Shown: positions 15,030 to 24,593, counted from the first letter of the stretch. The stretch: DNA of 64,000 nt from Odoribacter sp. (GCA_013824715.1 PNOH01000002.1:160003-224002); one strand, 5' to 3'. Numbers and translations: made by a program. Notes: generated from the letters alone by a model not told the origin.

Positions 15030-15656
15030 ATGAGCGAATTTTGGGAAGATAAGTTTCAGAAAATTGGCACACACTGGTCGTTCGAACCAGCCGGTTCTGC
15101 TATTTTTACCCGTGATTTATTTGTTCAGAATGGATTGAAAAAAATCCTGATTCCCGGACTTGGTTATGGCCGTAATGCAAAACCATTTGTTGACAGTGGT
15201 TTTGAAGTGACTGGAATCGAAATCTCTGAAACTGCTATCCGGCTTGCGCACGAAAATGGAATAGACTTTCCGATTTATTGCGGATCGGTCCAACGGATGC
15301 CTTTTGATAAAGTGCAATACGACGGAATTTACTGTTATGCGCTCCTTCATTTGTTCAATCAGAACGATCGCAGGCAATTCCTGAAAAACTGTTACAATCA
15401 GCTCCAGCCGGGTGGAATCATGGTTTTTGCTATTGTTTCGAAGAACTATACAAAACTGTTTGGAAAGGGAAAGTTGGTAAGTTGTGACCGCTTTTGGCTG
15501 GAAAAAGGTTTGACTGTTTTTTTCTACGATTCTGGCTCAATTGAAAAAGAATTCGCACCATTTGGCTTACATGAATACCGTGAAATTGACGAACCGGTTA
15601 AACATCTGGAAAACGAAGAACCCATGAAGTTTTTTCAGGTGATTTGCCGGAAATAA
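15030..15656 (+). CDS. Class I SAM-dependent methyltransferase (TPMT/TehB-like)
   Basis: This 208-residue methyltransferase opens FWEDKFQKIGTHWSFEPAGSA and has motif I ILIPGLGYGRNAKPF, an acidic turn VTGIEISETAI and the post-motif YDGIYCYALLHLF. The N-terminus (W near the start, then GLGYGRN) is reminiscent of thiopurine/tellurite-type methyltransferases that act on small thiophilic or halide substrates. The substrate cannot be assigned. It begins 3 bp after the DUF2007 gene. It is not closely similar to the ArsM-like protein at 6647. Confidence 0.8.
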   Translation: MSEFWEDKFQKIGTHWSFEPAGSAIFTRDLFVQNGLKKILIPGLGYGRNAKPFVDSGFEVTGIEISETAIRLAHENGIDFPIYCGSVQRMPFDKVQYDGIYCYALLHLFNQNDRRQFLKNCYNQLQPGGIMVFAIVSKNYTKLFGKGKLVSCDRFWLEKGLTVFFYDSGSIEKEFAPFGLHEYREIDEPVKHLENEEPMKFFQVICRK

Positions 15657-15690
15657 TAGGGATAAGTCTGAAAATTTAATGTCTTAAAAA

Positions 15691-15722
15691 TTTGGAGTAT
15701 ATCTAATTTAGATATACTTTTG
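15691..15722 (+). promoter_or_regulatory. Toxin-antitoxin promoter with a 23-bp perfect palindrome between -33 and -7
   Basis: TTTG (15691-15694), 20 bp, then TACTTTTG (15715-15722) is a full consensus match. The spacer is filled by a perfect palindrome, AGTATATCTAA-T-TTAGATATACT (15696-15718), ideally placed for an autoregulating antitoxin dimer. The -7 box overlaps an upstream TTG/ATG, so translation should begin at ATG 15738. Confidence 0.75.
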
Positions 15723-15737
15723 ATGTATAAAAAAAAT

Positions 15738-15968
15738 ATGAAAACAGTATCTTTAAAAATAGATGACTCTGTTTTTGCCGAGACGGAAAAAATCCTTTCC
15801 AAAATCAGAAAACCTCGTAATAGATATATTAATGAGGCGATTGAATATTATAATAAGATTCAAAGACGTAAAATTCTTGAGTTGAAACTTGCAAAGGAAT
15901 CTGAATTGGTCAGGAATGAATCTATGTCAGTTTTAAAAGAATTTGAGGAGATTGACTATGTTGATTAA
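15738..15968 (+). CDS. Ribbon-helix-helix-type antitoxin
   Basis: This 76-residue protein starts MKTVSLKIDDSVFAETEKIL, a DNA-binding ribbon followed by helices typical of RHH antitoxins. It continues with RNRYINEAIEYYNKIQRR and ends with a charged C-terminal segment (LKEFEEIDYVD) of the sort that binds the toxin. I place the start at ATG 15738, because earlier in-frame starts lie in or next to the promoter -7 box. It overlaps the toxin gene by 11 bp. The 23-bp palindrome upstream is the likely operator for the antitoxin or the TA complex. Confidence 0.8.
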   Translation: MKTVSLKIDDSVFAETEKILSKIRKPRNRYINEAIEYYNKIQRRKILELKLAKESELVRNESMSVLKEFEEIDYVD

Positions 15969-16305
15969 GCAATTTGAAATTTGGATTGCGGATTTAAATC
16001 CCCAAATTGGTACAGAACCAGGAAAAATCCGACCTGTTCTTATTGTTCAAACAAATTTGCTGAATAAAGTATCGCATCCATCAACCATAGTCTGTCCGAT
16101 CACGACTAATATTCAAACTGATTCTGATATTTTGCGAATTAACCTGAAGAAGGGAGTTGCAAATATGATTGAGAGCAGCGATATTCTGATAGATCAGATT
16201 CGGGCGATTGACAACAAGCGTTTTATTAAAAAGTTAGGGGACCTTCCATCTGGATTAATTGAAAAAGTCAAGGAAAATGTTGGAATCATTCTTGATCTTG
16301 AATAA
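15958..16305 (+). CDS. MazF/PemK-type endoribonuclease toxin
   Basis: This 115-residue protein has the MazF/PemK (CcdB-fold) signature: FEIWIADLNPQIGTEPGKIRPVLIVQ at the N-terminus (KIRPVLIVQ carrying the conserved Arg-Pro), STIVCPITTN in the middle and ILIDQIRAID, closing with VGIILDLE. Known members cut mRNA at short sequence motifs and are held in check by the cognate antitoxin. ATG 15958 lies within the end of the antitoxin gene, which implies coupled translation. The alternative start 15 bp upstream adds residues not seen in the family. Confidence 0.88.
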   Translation: MLIKQFEIWIADLNPQIGTEPGKIRPVLIVQTNLLNKVSHPSTIVCPITTNIQTDSDILRINLKKGVANMIESSDILIDQIRAIDNKRFIKKLGDLPSGLIEKVKENVGIILDLE

Positions 16306-16350
16306 CTTCCGATCAAAGACTTATGAATTCTGCGACTGGCCACTAATTAC

Positions 16351-17370
16351 CTACCCGATCACATTCACTTCACGTTCCAATTCCACCCTAAACTTTTCCT
16401 GCACGGATTGTTTGATTTCTTTTGACAAATCATAAATTTCCTTTCCTGTAGCATTTCCATAATTGATCAGCACCAAAGCCTGTTTGTCGTGAACTCCGGC
16501 ATCGCCACTGCGAAAACCTTTCCATCCGCATTGTTCGATGAGCCAGCCTGCGGCCAGTTTCCTTGTATTCCCGGAAGCAGGATATTGTGGCATATTCGTA
16601 TAAGTTGCCAAAAGTTGCTCTGCCAACAAGGTTTCAACAACCGGGTTTTTAAAGAAACTTCCGGCGTTCCCGAAAACTCCCGGATCGGGAAGTTTCGACT
16701 CGCGGATTGCAATAACAGCCTTGCGAATGTTTCGCAGGTTTATTGCACCATACTTTTCGGCATCTGTCTTCAGATCGCCGTAATTCAGGATAAATTCAGG
16801 AAACTTATCGAGTTTGATGCTCACACTGGTAATGATAAAACGATTCTTCAATTTATTTTTGAAAATACTGTCGCGGTAGGAATATTCACATTCGGATGCC
16901 TCAAAGGTAATTTCGGTTTGGGTTTCAAGGTCAATTCCTGTAACAGATTCAATCTGGTTTTGAATTTCCATTCCGTATGCGCCAATATTTTGAACCGCTG
17001 CAGCTCCTGCTTTTCCGGGTATGAGCGATAAATTTTCGATACCGCCCCAACGATTGAAAACGGCGTATTCAACCAGATCGTCCCATTTTACGCCGGCGCC
17101 AACTTCAAGCCAAATGTTGTTCCGGTCTTCATATGAAATTTTGATTCCCGGAATATTCGGATGAATGATTAATCCCTGAAAATCGTTCACAAACAATAAA
17201 TTACTTCCTTCCCCCAGAATCAGGATTTCAAGGTTTTTCCACTCCTGATTGGTCGCCAGAAAACCTTTCAAATCTTCGGTCTCGGTAAATTCGAAGTAGT
17301 ATTTGGTGGTGGCATCGGTGCCAAAAGCGTGTAGTTTCCGGAGCGGATAATCGGTGTATGAGCGGATCAT
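16351..17370 (-). CDS. murB: UDP-N-acetylenolpyruvoylglucosamine reductase
   Basis: This 339-residue type I MurB catalyses NADPH-dependent reduction of UDP-GlcNAc-enolpyruvate to UDP-MurNAc in peptidoglycan synthesis. The FAD domain shows LILGEGSNLLFV and GIENLSLIPGKAGAAAVQNIGAYG (in parts). The active-site tyrosine loop reads YSYRDSIFK, the catalytic serine lies in NAGSFFKNP, and a C-terminal glutamate lies in RVELEREVNVIG. Length and the YRDS loop fit the E. coli-type enzyme. A -7 box (TATATTTG, complement of 17387-17394) lies 17 bp upstream. Confidence 0.95.
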   Translation of the reverse strand: MIRSYTDYPLRKLHAFGTDATTKYYFEFTETEDLKGFLATNQEWKNLEILILGEGSNLLFVNDFQGLIIHPNIPGIKISYEDRNNIWLEVGAGVKWDDLVEYAVFNRWGGIENLSLIPGKAGAAAVQNIGAYGMEIQNQIESVTGIDLETQTEITFEASECEYSYRDSIFKNKLKNRFIITSVSIKLDKFPEFILNYGDLKTDAEKYGAINLRNIRKAVIAIRESKLPDPGVFGNAGSFFKNPVVETLLAEQLLATYTNMPQYPASGNTRKLAAGWLIEQCGWKGFRSGDAGVHDKQALVLINYGNATGKEIYDLSKEIKQSVQEKFRVELEREVNVIG

Positions 17371-17386
17371 TGGAATTAATTTTAGG

Positions 17387-17394
17387 CAAATATA
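17387..17394 (-). promoter_or_regulatory. -7 box for murB
   Basis: On the minus strand this reads TATATTTG, a full match to TAnnTTTG, 17 bp before the murB start. No clear -33 box is present at the usual distance. Confidence 0.45.
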
Positions 17395-17450
17395 ACAGAA
17401 GATCGTCCTTTTTCGTTTAACTTGGCGATATCATTCAATCAGATTCAGAA

Positions 17451-18554
17451 TTGAAAAAAGTAACGCTCAGTGTGATCAACGATCTGGTTACCGACAACCG
17501 TGTGCATAAGGTAGCAGAAAGTTTACAGAAGATGGGTTTCGAACCCGAACTGGTTGGAAGGTTATTGCCCGAAAGTCAGCCTGTGACCCGGGAATATAAA
17601 ATCCACCGGATGAAATTGTTGTTTCGGAAAGGTGCAATGTTTTACGCTGAATACAACCTGAGGCTTTTCTTTTTTCTCCTGAAATCAAAATCAGATGTAT
17701 TTGTTTCAAACGATTTGGATACACTTCCGGCGAATTATCTTGCATCACGAATTAAACAAAAACCGCTGGTATATGACAGTCATGAATATTTTACTGAGGT
17801 TCCGGAACTCATTGGCCATCCGTTTGTAAAGGCAGTCTGGACCTGGTTGGAAAGATTACTTGTTCCACATGTTCATGGAGCCTATACCGTTTGTGAATCG
17901 ATTGCAGAAGTTTACCGGGATTTGTATAATGTCGATTTTAAAGTTGTCCGCAATCTTCCGGTCTGTTCAAAGATCGAAAAACCGGAACCTCCGGAAAAAA
18001 TTCAGGGACAACCAAAGATAATCCTTTATCAGGGAGCGCTTAATATGGGTCGTGGCATTGAGGCGGCAATCCGGGCCATGCAGTTCCTCAATGGCGCTGA
18101 ACTTTGGCTGGCCGGCGATGGTGATATTACCGCACAGCTCAGGCAATTTGTAGATGAGTTGAAATTGGAATCGAAAGTGAAGTTTCTGGGTAGAATGCCA
18201 CTTTCGCAGTTGCATAAAGTTACCCGTCAGGCTGATTTGGGTATTTCGCTGGAAGAAGATTTAGGACTGAATTACCGCTTTGCTTTACCCAACAAGTTGT
18301 TCGATTATATTCAGGCAGAAGTTCCGGTTTTGGTTTCAAATCTTCCTGAGATGAAACGAATCGTTGAGCATTATCAGATTGGGGCAATTGCAGAAACTCA
18401 CCAGCGAAAGGAATTGGCCGAAATCATGAAAAGGGCGCTTTTTGATCAGGAAAAAATTACTGTTTGGAAACAAAACCTTCAGAAAGCCGCAGTCGAATTG
18501 TGTTGGGAAAATGAAGAAGAAGTGTTGCGGCAGGTTTATGGGCGGTTTCTTTAA
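17451..18554 (+). CDS. Glycosyltransferase family 4 protein
   Basis: This 367-residue GT-B fold enzyme has an N-terminal acceptor domain (NDLVTDNRVHKVAESLQKMGFEPELVGR) with YDSHEYFTEVPEL, and a C-terminal nucleotide-sugar domain with ILYQGALNMGRGIEAAIRAM, GDGDITAQLRQFV, KVKFLGRMP and the EX7E-type region LGISLEEDLGLNYRFALPNKLFDYIQ. These are typical of GT4 enzymes that build capsule, exopolysaccharide or LPS. The apparent start is TTG at 17451 (product MKKVTLSVIND), since no in-frame ATG occurs upstream and this residue context matches related proteins. It is divergent from murB and convergent with ftsE. Donor and acceptor are unknown. Confidence 0.85.
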   Translation: MKKVTLSVINDLVTDNRVHKVAESLQKMGFEPELVGRLLPESQPVTREYKIHRMKLLFRKGAMFYAEYNLRLFFFLLKSKSDVFVSNDLDTLPANYLASRIKQKPLVYDSHEYFTEVPELIGHPFVKAVWTWLERLLVPHVHGAYTVCESIAEVYRDLYNVDFKVVRNLPVCSKIEKPEPPEKIQGQPKIILYQGALNMGRGIEAAIRAMQFLNGAELWLAGDGDITAQLRQFVDELKLESKVKFLGRMPLSQLHKVTRQADLGISLEEDLGLNYRFALPNKLFDYIQAEVPVLVSNLPEMKRIVEHYQIGAIAETHQRKELAEIMKRALFDQEKITVWKQNLQKAAVELCWENEEEVLRQVYGRFL

Positions 18555-18596
18555 AAACTTTTGGCACTTCAAACTCTAGCTCACTTTAGGCACTTT

Positions 18597-19295
18597 TTAT
18601 CCTTGATCTTCCTTCCTCTTAATCACCGTTTCGTAAATGTTTTGCTCATCAACGGTAATAATCCGTGCCGGAAATTTGCGGATCAACGGATAATCGTGCG
18701 TGGCAATTACAACAGTTTTGCCTTGTTCGTTCAGGTCTTTCAGAATTTGTAAAAGTTCTATCGAAGTTTGCGGGTCGAGATTACCGGTGGGTTCGTCGGC
18801 CAGGATGATTTCAGGATTATTCAACAGCGCCCGGGCAATGGTAATCCGCTGCTGTTCTCCTCCCGACAACTGATGAGGCATCGATCTGGCCTTGCTGGTC
18901 ATCGCAACCATGTCCAATACCGTATTTACCCGGTCATCAATTTCCTTTTCGTCTTTCCAGTCGGTGGCTTTGAGCACAAATGCCAGATTGTCGTACACGT
19001 TGCGGTCGCTCAAAAGCCTGAAATCCTGAAATACAACACCCAATTTGCGTCTCAGAAAAGGAATTTCTTTGGTTTTAAGTTCGGCTAAATTGTAACCGGC
19101 AACTTTGCCAGCTCCCTTTTCGAGCGATAATTCAGCGTTCAGGGTTTTAATCAGACTTGATTTTCCGCTGCCAACTTTTCCGATCAGGTAAACAAATTCA
19201 CCGGTTTTTATTTCCAGACTGATGTCGGTAAGTACCGTATGATCGCGCTGAACGATGTCGGCATGAATGAGTTCAATGATGTTTTCTTCTGACAT
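18597..19295 (-). CDS. ftsE: Cell-division ABC transporter ATP-binding protein FtsE
   Basis: This 232-residue ABC ATPase has Walker A GKVGSGKSS, Q-loop VFQDFRLL, signature LSGGEQQRITIARALL, Walker B IILADEPTGNLD and H-loop ATHDYP. Overall length and the sequence around VYDNLAFVLKATDWKD fit FtsE, which with FtsX controls peptidoglycan hydrolases at the septum. No ftsX is adjacent, which is common in Bacteroidota. LolD-like exporters are the main alternative. A -7 box, TAGTTTTG (complement of 19319-19326), lies 24 bp upstream. Confidence 0.85.
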   Translation of the reverse strand: MSEENIIELIHADIVQRDHTVLTDISLEIKTGEFVYLIGKVGSGKSSLIKTLNAELSLEKGAGKVAGYNLAELKTKEIPFLRRKLGVVFQDFRLLSDRNVYDNLAFVLKATDWKDEKEIDDRVNTVLDMVAMTSKARSMPHQLSGGEQQRITIARALLNNPEIILADEPTGNLDPQTSIELLQILKDLNEQGKTVVIATHDYPLIRKFPARIITVDEQNIYETVIKRKEDQG

Positions 19296-19318
19296 TGGAA
19301 TAACAAATTGGTCTGCTG

Positions 19319-19326
19319 CAAAACTA
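19319..19326 (-). promoter_or_regulatory. -7 box for ftsE
   Basis: The minus strand reads TAGTTTTG, matching TAnnTTTG, 24 bp before the ftsE start codon. No matching -33 box was found. Confidence 0.4.
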
Positions 19327-19536
19327 ATTTTTTTTATCCTTCCAGATACTAATTCAACCGAAATAACAGTTTTTGTTTAGAATTCATTTTAAAATATCAA
19401 ACTCAGCAAACAGGAATAGTTAATTTTACGCTGGCAACTTTAAATAGAAAAAATTGTCTTTGTATAAAGGTGGTACAATTTGTGTATCCTGAAGAAATTA
19501 GAAAAATAAATCCGAAATAAAATATCCAGTCACCAT

Positions 19537-22500
19537 ATGAAAACAAACCGATTCGTACTTATTCTGCTTCTGCTGATTCTTGCACCAGTCCTGATCAAAG
19601 CACAGCAAACGGTTTATTATCAGTCAGTCAGTCACGAAATTCAAAAGGCCAAAGAATTGTATCTGGCGCGAAACTACATATCAGCCATCGGTCAGTTTGA
19701 ACAGATTGCTTCCAAATCAGGCGAAAACTCGGACATACGCGCCGAAGCTATGTTTTATAAAGCCTTATGCGGACTAAAACTTGACAATGGGAATGCAGAA
19801 GAGCAGATTGCCGATTTTATGCAGCAGTTTCCTGAAAGTTCATTCCGAAACCGGGCTTTATTCGAGCAGGCAGTTTATCAGTTCGATAAAAAGAAATATT
19901 CAGGAGTACTGAAAACCCTGGAAGGATTAAATAAAGCTGAATTAAGCGACGATGAGGTGGTTCATTTTCATTACCTGAGAGGCTATTCAAATTTTGAGCT
20001 CGAGAAAATGGATGTTGCAGCATCCGACTTTGCCGGAATTAAGGAGGGAAATTCGATGTATGCGGCTCCTGCACAATATTACTATGGGCATATTCAATAC
20101 CTGAAAGGCAATTACGAAACTGCTCTTCAGGAATTTGTGAAGCTGAAGAAAAATCCGGTTTTCGAAAAAGTGATTCCCTTTTATATCAGTCAGATTTACT
20201 ACAAACAGGAAAAATACAGGGAGGTGGTTGATTATACTGCACCCATAATCAATACGGTTTCAGCAGATCAGCAACCTGAAATGTCCAGGATTCTGGGTGA
20301 TTCGTATTTTCATTTGCGCGAGTTTAAAGAGGCCATTCAGTTTCTGGAGTTCTATCTGTCGGATAAAAATAACCGTGGACGTGAAGAGAATTACATGCTT
20401 GGTTACTGCTTCTACCTGAACAGCGAAGAGGTAAAAGCCATCCCGCATTTCGAAATTGCTTCGAAGGGAAAAGACGAACTGGCGCAAAATGCCTGTTACC
20501 ATTTGGCCGATTGTTACGTGTCAACCAACGATAAAAATAAAGCGCGTCAGGCTTTTGAAGCGGCGTCTGCATTCGATTTTGATCCGAAAATCAAGGAAGA
20601 TGCACTATTCAATTATGCCAAAATCACCTACGAATTGTCGTATTCGCCGTTTAATGAAACCATCAGGGCTTTCGATAAATATGTGGCTTCATACCCCAAT
20701 TCGGAGCGAAACGATGTGGCTTACAATTACCTGGTGAAAGTTTACATGAGTACCAGCAATTACCGCGACGCGATGACTTCGATCGAAAATATAAAAGTAA
20801 AAAGTCCATCGGTAAAAAAAGCCTACCAGCGTGTGGCCTATTACCGCGCCATGGAATGCTTTAACAATCTGGATTACACCGCGGCAATCGAGAATTTTGA
20901 CAAGTCGGTTGATGCCGGAGATTTCAACAAGAATTACCGGGCGCTGGCTCTTTTCTGGAAGGCTGAAGCTTACTATCGCCTCAACGATTTCAATAAGGCG
21001 ATTTCTGAATATGTGAGCTTTATGAAATCGCCCGGCGCTTTTCCACTTCCTGAATATAGAATTGCGCATTATAATCTGGCCTATAGTTATTTCCAGTTGA
21101 AGGATTATGGAAGCGCCTCCGATTATTTCAGAAAATACCTGAACCTTGAAGATGATTTACGCAGCGAAAAAGTGGCTGATGCCAATAACCGGCTGGGCGA
21201 TTGTTATTACCTGAACCGTGATTATACTTCGGCAATCAGCAATTACGAAAAAGCTTTGCGCATCAATTTGTTCGATGCCGATTATGCACTTTTCCAGAAA
21301 GCTTTTTGTTTGGGATTACAGCGTGATTATCAGGGGAAAATAAGCAATTTGCAGACGCTGATTCAGAACTACCCGAAATCTTCCTATCAGGATGATGCGT
21401 TGTATGAGATGGGCCGGACTTACGAAAGAATGAATCAGCCACAGGTAGCGATAGGATTTTACAAGGATGTGACCAGTAAATTTCCGCAGAGCAATTTTGT
21501 AAATAAAGCCCTGGTTCAGTTAGGTTTGGCCTATTACAATTTGAACGATTATCAGGCATCGGTGAATTATTACAAACAGGTGGTTGATCGTTTTCCAAAC
21601 AGCCCCGAATCCCATGCAGCTCTATCGGGAATGAAGAACAGCTACATTGAGATGAATGATGTGGACGCCTATTTTGCCTATACCGGCAAGTTGGGTTCAG
21701 GGGTGCAGGTTTCGGTGAACGAGCAGGATTCGCTTTCGTACCAGTCTGCCGAAAAATTATATATGGCCCGCGATAAAAAGGCCCGTACTCAGTTTGAACG
21801 ATACCTCAGTCAGTTTCCAAACGGCAGTTTTGCGTTGAACTCGAAGTTTTATCTGGCCGAATTGATGTATGACGCAGGAGAATACAATAAATCGCTGGAA
21901 GGATACGATTACGTTCTAGCGCAACCCGATAATTCGTTTACCGAAGCGGCCTTGGCGAAAGCTGCCGGTTTGCAATATAATGCAGAGAATTATCTCAAAG
22001 CGCTGGCCTATTTCGAGCGGTTTGCCAAAGTCTCCAATTCCGGAAATAATTTGCTGAATGCCCGCACCGGAATCATGCGCTGTCAGTTCAAACTGGCCAA
22101 TTATCAGGCTTGTGCCGATCAGGCAAACCTGATTCTGGGATCGGAAAAGGTTTCAGACATCCAGAAACGCGAAACGAATTACAAACTGGCCTTATCGTAT
22201 TATAATTTGGGCAATAAAGACAAGGCTTTCCCGATATTAAAACTGCTTTCGTCTGACACCAATTCCGGAGAAGGCGCCGAAGCCAAGTACCTGGTTTCTG
22301 AAATATTATACGAAAAACAAAAACTCAAGGAAGCCGAAAACGAAATCATGGATTTCATTGATAAAAATTCGCCTCATCAGTTCTGGCTGGCGAAAAGCTT
22401 TATGCTGTTATCAGATATTTATATGAAAAACGGTGACGAATTTCAGGCCAAACATACCCTGAAAAGTATAGTGGAAAATTATCCTGAGCAAAATGACGGA

Positions 22501-22608
22501 ATTTTAGATTTAACACGCCGGAAATTGCAGGTTATCGAGGCCGGAGAGGCTGCGCAAAATAATAACCAGAGCAGGCCACTCGAAATTAATATTGGCGGAA
22601 AGAAATAA
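19537..22608 (+). CDS. Large TPR-repeat protein, probably periplasmic
   Basis: This 1023-residue protein has an N-terminal signal peptide (FVLILLLLILAPVLIKAQQ) followed almost entirely by tetratricopeptide-type repeats: for example AKELYLARNYISAIGQFEQI, then YYYGHIQYLKGNYETALQEF, NRLGDCYYLNRDYTSAISNY and LVQLGLAYYNLNDYQASVNYY. The solenoid should act as a protein-binding scaffold in the periplasm or at the outer membrane. It is followed after 176 bp by an outer-membrane barrel gene, and such TPR/barrel pairs recur in Bacteroidota. A joint role in envelope assembly is an inference. It is divergent from ftsE. No enzyme domain is seen. Confidence 0.85.
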   Translation: MKTNRFVLILLLLILAPVLIKAQQTVYYQSVSHEIQKAKELYLARNYISAIGQFEQIASKSGENSDIRAEAMFYKALCGLKLDNGNAEEQIADFMQQFPESSFRNRALFEQAVYQFDKKKYSGVLKTLEGLNKAELSDDEVVHFHYLRGYSNFELEKMDVAASDFAGIKEGNSMYAAPAQYYYGHIQYLKGNYETALQEFVKLKKNPVFEKVIPFYISQIYYKQEKYREVVDYTAPIINTVSADQQPEMSRILGDSYFHLREFKEAIQFLEFYLSDKNNRGREENYMLGYCFYLNSEEVKAIPHFEIASKGKDELAQNACYHLADCYVSTNDKNKARQAFEAASAFDFDPKIKEDALFNYAKITYELSYSPFNETIRAFDKYVASYPNSERNDVAYNYLVKVYMSTSNYRDAMTSIENIKVKSPSVKKAYQRVAYYRAMECFNNLDYTAAIENFDKSVDAGDFNKNYRALALFWKAEAYYRLNDFNKAISEYVSFMKSPGAFPLPEYRIAHYNLAYSYFQLKDYGSASDYFRKYLNLEDDLRSEKVADANNRLGDCYYLNRDYTSAISNYEKALRINLFDADYALFQKAFCLGLQRDYQGKISNLQTLIQNYPKSSYQDDALYEMGRTYERMNQPQVAIGFYKDVTSKFPQSNFVNKALVQLGLAYYNLNDYQASVNYYKQVVDRFPNSPESHAALSGMKNSYIEMNDVDAYFAYTGKLGSGVQVSVNEQDSLSYQSAEKLYMARDKKARTQFERYLSQFPNGSFALNSKFYLAELMYDAGEYNKSLEGYDYVLAQPDNSFTEAALAKAAGLQYNAENYLKALAYFERFAKVSNSGNNLLNARTGIMRCQFKLANYQACADQANLILGSEKVSDIQKRETNYKLALSYYNLGNKDKAFPILKLLSSDTNSGEGAEAKYLVSEILYEKQKLKEAENEIMDFIDKNSPHQFWLAKSFMLLSDIYMKNGDEFQAKHTLKSIVENYPEQNDGILDLTRRKLQVIEAGEAAQNNNQSRPLEINIGGKK

Positions 22609-22637
22609 AGTGAGAATAACCACATAGAACAGATAGA

Positions 22638-22771
22638 AAGCCTCTCCCCAGCCCTCTCCAAAGGAGAGGGAGCTTTAGCTTGAAGATGCGGAAATTATTC
22701 TTTGAAAAGACACCTTTAAAACTTGCACTGCGTAAAGCCCTCCCTTTTGGGGAGGGTTTGGGTGGGGCTTC
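22638..22771. repeat. Composite element with paired GC-rich palindromic arms upstream of the outer-membrane barrel gene
   Basis: Arm 1 (22638-22676) contains CCTCTCCCCAGCCCTCTCC, then AAAGGAGAGGGAG. Arm 2 (22735-22771) contains CCCTCCCTTTTGGGGAGGG, then TTTGGGTGGGGC. About 58 bp of unrelated sequence lies between. The whole ends 13 bp before ATG 22785. It has the same layout as 7685-7811 and 56982-57103. A short AACCACATAGAA motif just before arm 1 resembles the repeat at 51649. Confidence 0.6.
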
Positions 22772-22784
22772 AAAAAAATAACAA

Positions 22785-24584
22785 ATGAAAAAACGATCCT
22801 ATTTAGCGATTAGTCTTATAGCCATAGTTCTTTTTCTGGAAGTTGGAACTGCAACAGCACAAAAAGATACCACCCGGTTAAAGCAGGAGGTGGAAGTTAC
22901 CAAAGCTTATCAGCCATCAATTAATGAAGCATTTAAAATTAACGATATTCCAAAAGTTAAAGCAGAACCAACGGAAACACCGACCTTCGATTATTCGATA
23001 TACAGCAAACCTGTTTTTTCGACTTTCGATGTGAAACCGGTTGTTGCTGCAAAAATGGTTGGCGAATCTAAATCTGAAATGGGATTAGGGCTTCTGAAAC
23101 TGGGCTTTGGAAACTATCTGACTCCTTACGGAGAGTTTTTCTTTAATGCGCAACCCGATAAAAAATCAAACTTTGGGATGCATTTCAGGCATCTTTCTTC
23201 ATCAGGAAAAATTAATTTACTCAATGAAGACAAGGTGAAAGCGCCTAATTCAGAAAACACCGCCGAAATCTTTGGTAAACATTTCTTCCGAAAATCAACC
23301 TTATCGGGCAAGCTTGCATTCGACCGCAAAGCATTTACCTATTATGGTTACACCGGAGATTTATTGACTGATTCCGAAAAAAGCCAAATAATTCCTCTTT
23401 GGGGTGACAAACAATACTTTTCGAAAGGTACTGCCGATGTTCACCTGAAAAGCGAAACTTTAGCCGCTTACAATCTCAATTACGACTTTGGAATGAATTA
23501 CCAGTTGATGAAAAGCAAAACCGGACAAACAGAAAATCAATTTGTGTTATCCGGCGATTTAAAGAGAAAATTTGGAAATGCATTTGGCCAACTCAATGCA
23601 TCGCTCACTTATTATACGGTTGACAGCATTCGGAACAATTCTTCGTTTGGATACGGGAAAAAGAATCAAATGATGATCCGGGCCAACCCATCGGTCAGAT
23701 GGGAAACCGATAACAGTAGTTTGCAGATTGGCTTGAACTCCACCATATTTTTCGATAAAGACGCGAGCGCCGATTTTCTGGTTTATCCTAAGGTTAAAGC
23801 TGAGTGGTCGCCGGTGGAGCGCATCCTGACTTTATTTGCCGGAGTTGACAGCTATTTGCAGCACAATACCTATTCAGGCATTGCAACCGAAAATCAATAT
23901 GTTGACATCTATCACGACATTAAAAATACCTTGTACGAATATGTTTTATCGGGCGGATTTAAAGGAAAACTGAGCTCGAAAACCAACTATGTGGCCGAAG
24001 TGAATTATTCGACTGTAAAGGATCAGCATTTTTACTATACATCAGGAATGGATATTTATAAACCAAATTCAATAGCTCCATGGCGGAGATTACAAAATAC
24101 CTTTAGATTGCTTTACGATGACGTTAACATCTTAAAAATGTCTGGTGAGGTTTTGCATGCTGTTTCAGATAACTTTTCACTTCATTTGATCGGCAATTAC
24201 TATTCGTATGATTTGAAAACACAGGATAAAGCCTGGCAAATGCCAAATTTTGATTTGACAATTTCGGGTGTTTATAAACCAACAGGACAGTTGAAATTCA
24301 CCACTGATATTTTTGTGGTAGGAAAACGCACAGCCTTAATTGAGGACATTGACTCGCGACTTTTATCATCACCTTCAAGTGTCCTTTCTCAGGCACTGAT
24401 TACGAAAAGTGAAGTTGCGATGGACCCGATTATCGACCTGAATGTCGGGGCGGAATATCAGTTTTCACCAAAACTCAACTTCTTTGTCAAACTCAATAAT
24501 TTTGGTTTTCAGCAGTACGAACAATGGCTGGGTTATACCAATAAAAGCTTCAACTGGATGGCCGGAATCAGTTATTCTTTCTAA
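22785..24584 (+). CDS. Outer-membrane beta-barrel protein
   Basis: This 599-residue protein has a signal peptide (YLAISLIAIVLFLEVGTATAQ), then a short periplasmic stretch (VEVTKAYQPSINEAFKINDIPKV, in parts). The remainder has alternating amphipathic strands and many aromatic girdle residues, ending NWMAGISYSF with the terminal phenylalanine typical of BAM substrates. The strand-rich part from about residue 90 is long enough for a large barrel. It resembles TonB-receptor-like barrels but has no recognisable plug or carboxypeptidase-like domain. The upstream TPR protein is its probable partner. Transport function and substrate are unknown. Confidence 0.8.
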   Translation: MKKRSYLAISLIAIVLFLEVGTATAQKDTTRLKQEVEVTKAYQPSINEAFKINDIPKVKAEPTETPTFDYSIYSKPVFSTFDVKPVVAAKMVGESKSEMGLGLLKLGFGNYLTPYGEFFFNAQPDKKSNFGMHFRHLSSSGKINLLNEDKVKAPNSENTAEIFGKHFFRKSTLSGKLAFDRKAFTYYGYTGDLLTDSEKSQIIPLWGDKQYFSKGTADVHLKSETLAAYNLNYDFGMNYQLMKSKTGQTENQFVLSGDLKRKFGNAFGQLNASLTYYTVDSIRNNSSFGYGKKNQMMIRANPSVRWETDNSSLQIGLNSTIFFDKDASADFLVYPKVKAEWSPVERILTLFAGVDSYLQHNTYSGIATENQYVDIYHDIKNTLYEYVLSGGFKGKLSSKTNYVAEVNYSTVKDQHFYYTSGMDIYKPNSIAPWRRLQNTFRLLYDDVNILKMSGEVLHAVSDNFSLHLIGNYYSYDLKTQDKAWQMPNFDLTISGVYKPTGQLKFTTDIFVVGKRTALIEDIDSRLLSSPSSVLSQALITKSEVAMDPIIDLNVGAEYQFSPKLNFFVKLNNFGFQQYEQWLGYTNKSFNWMAGISYSF

Positions 24585-24593
24585 GAAATTTAC

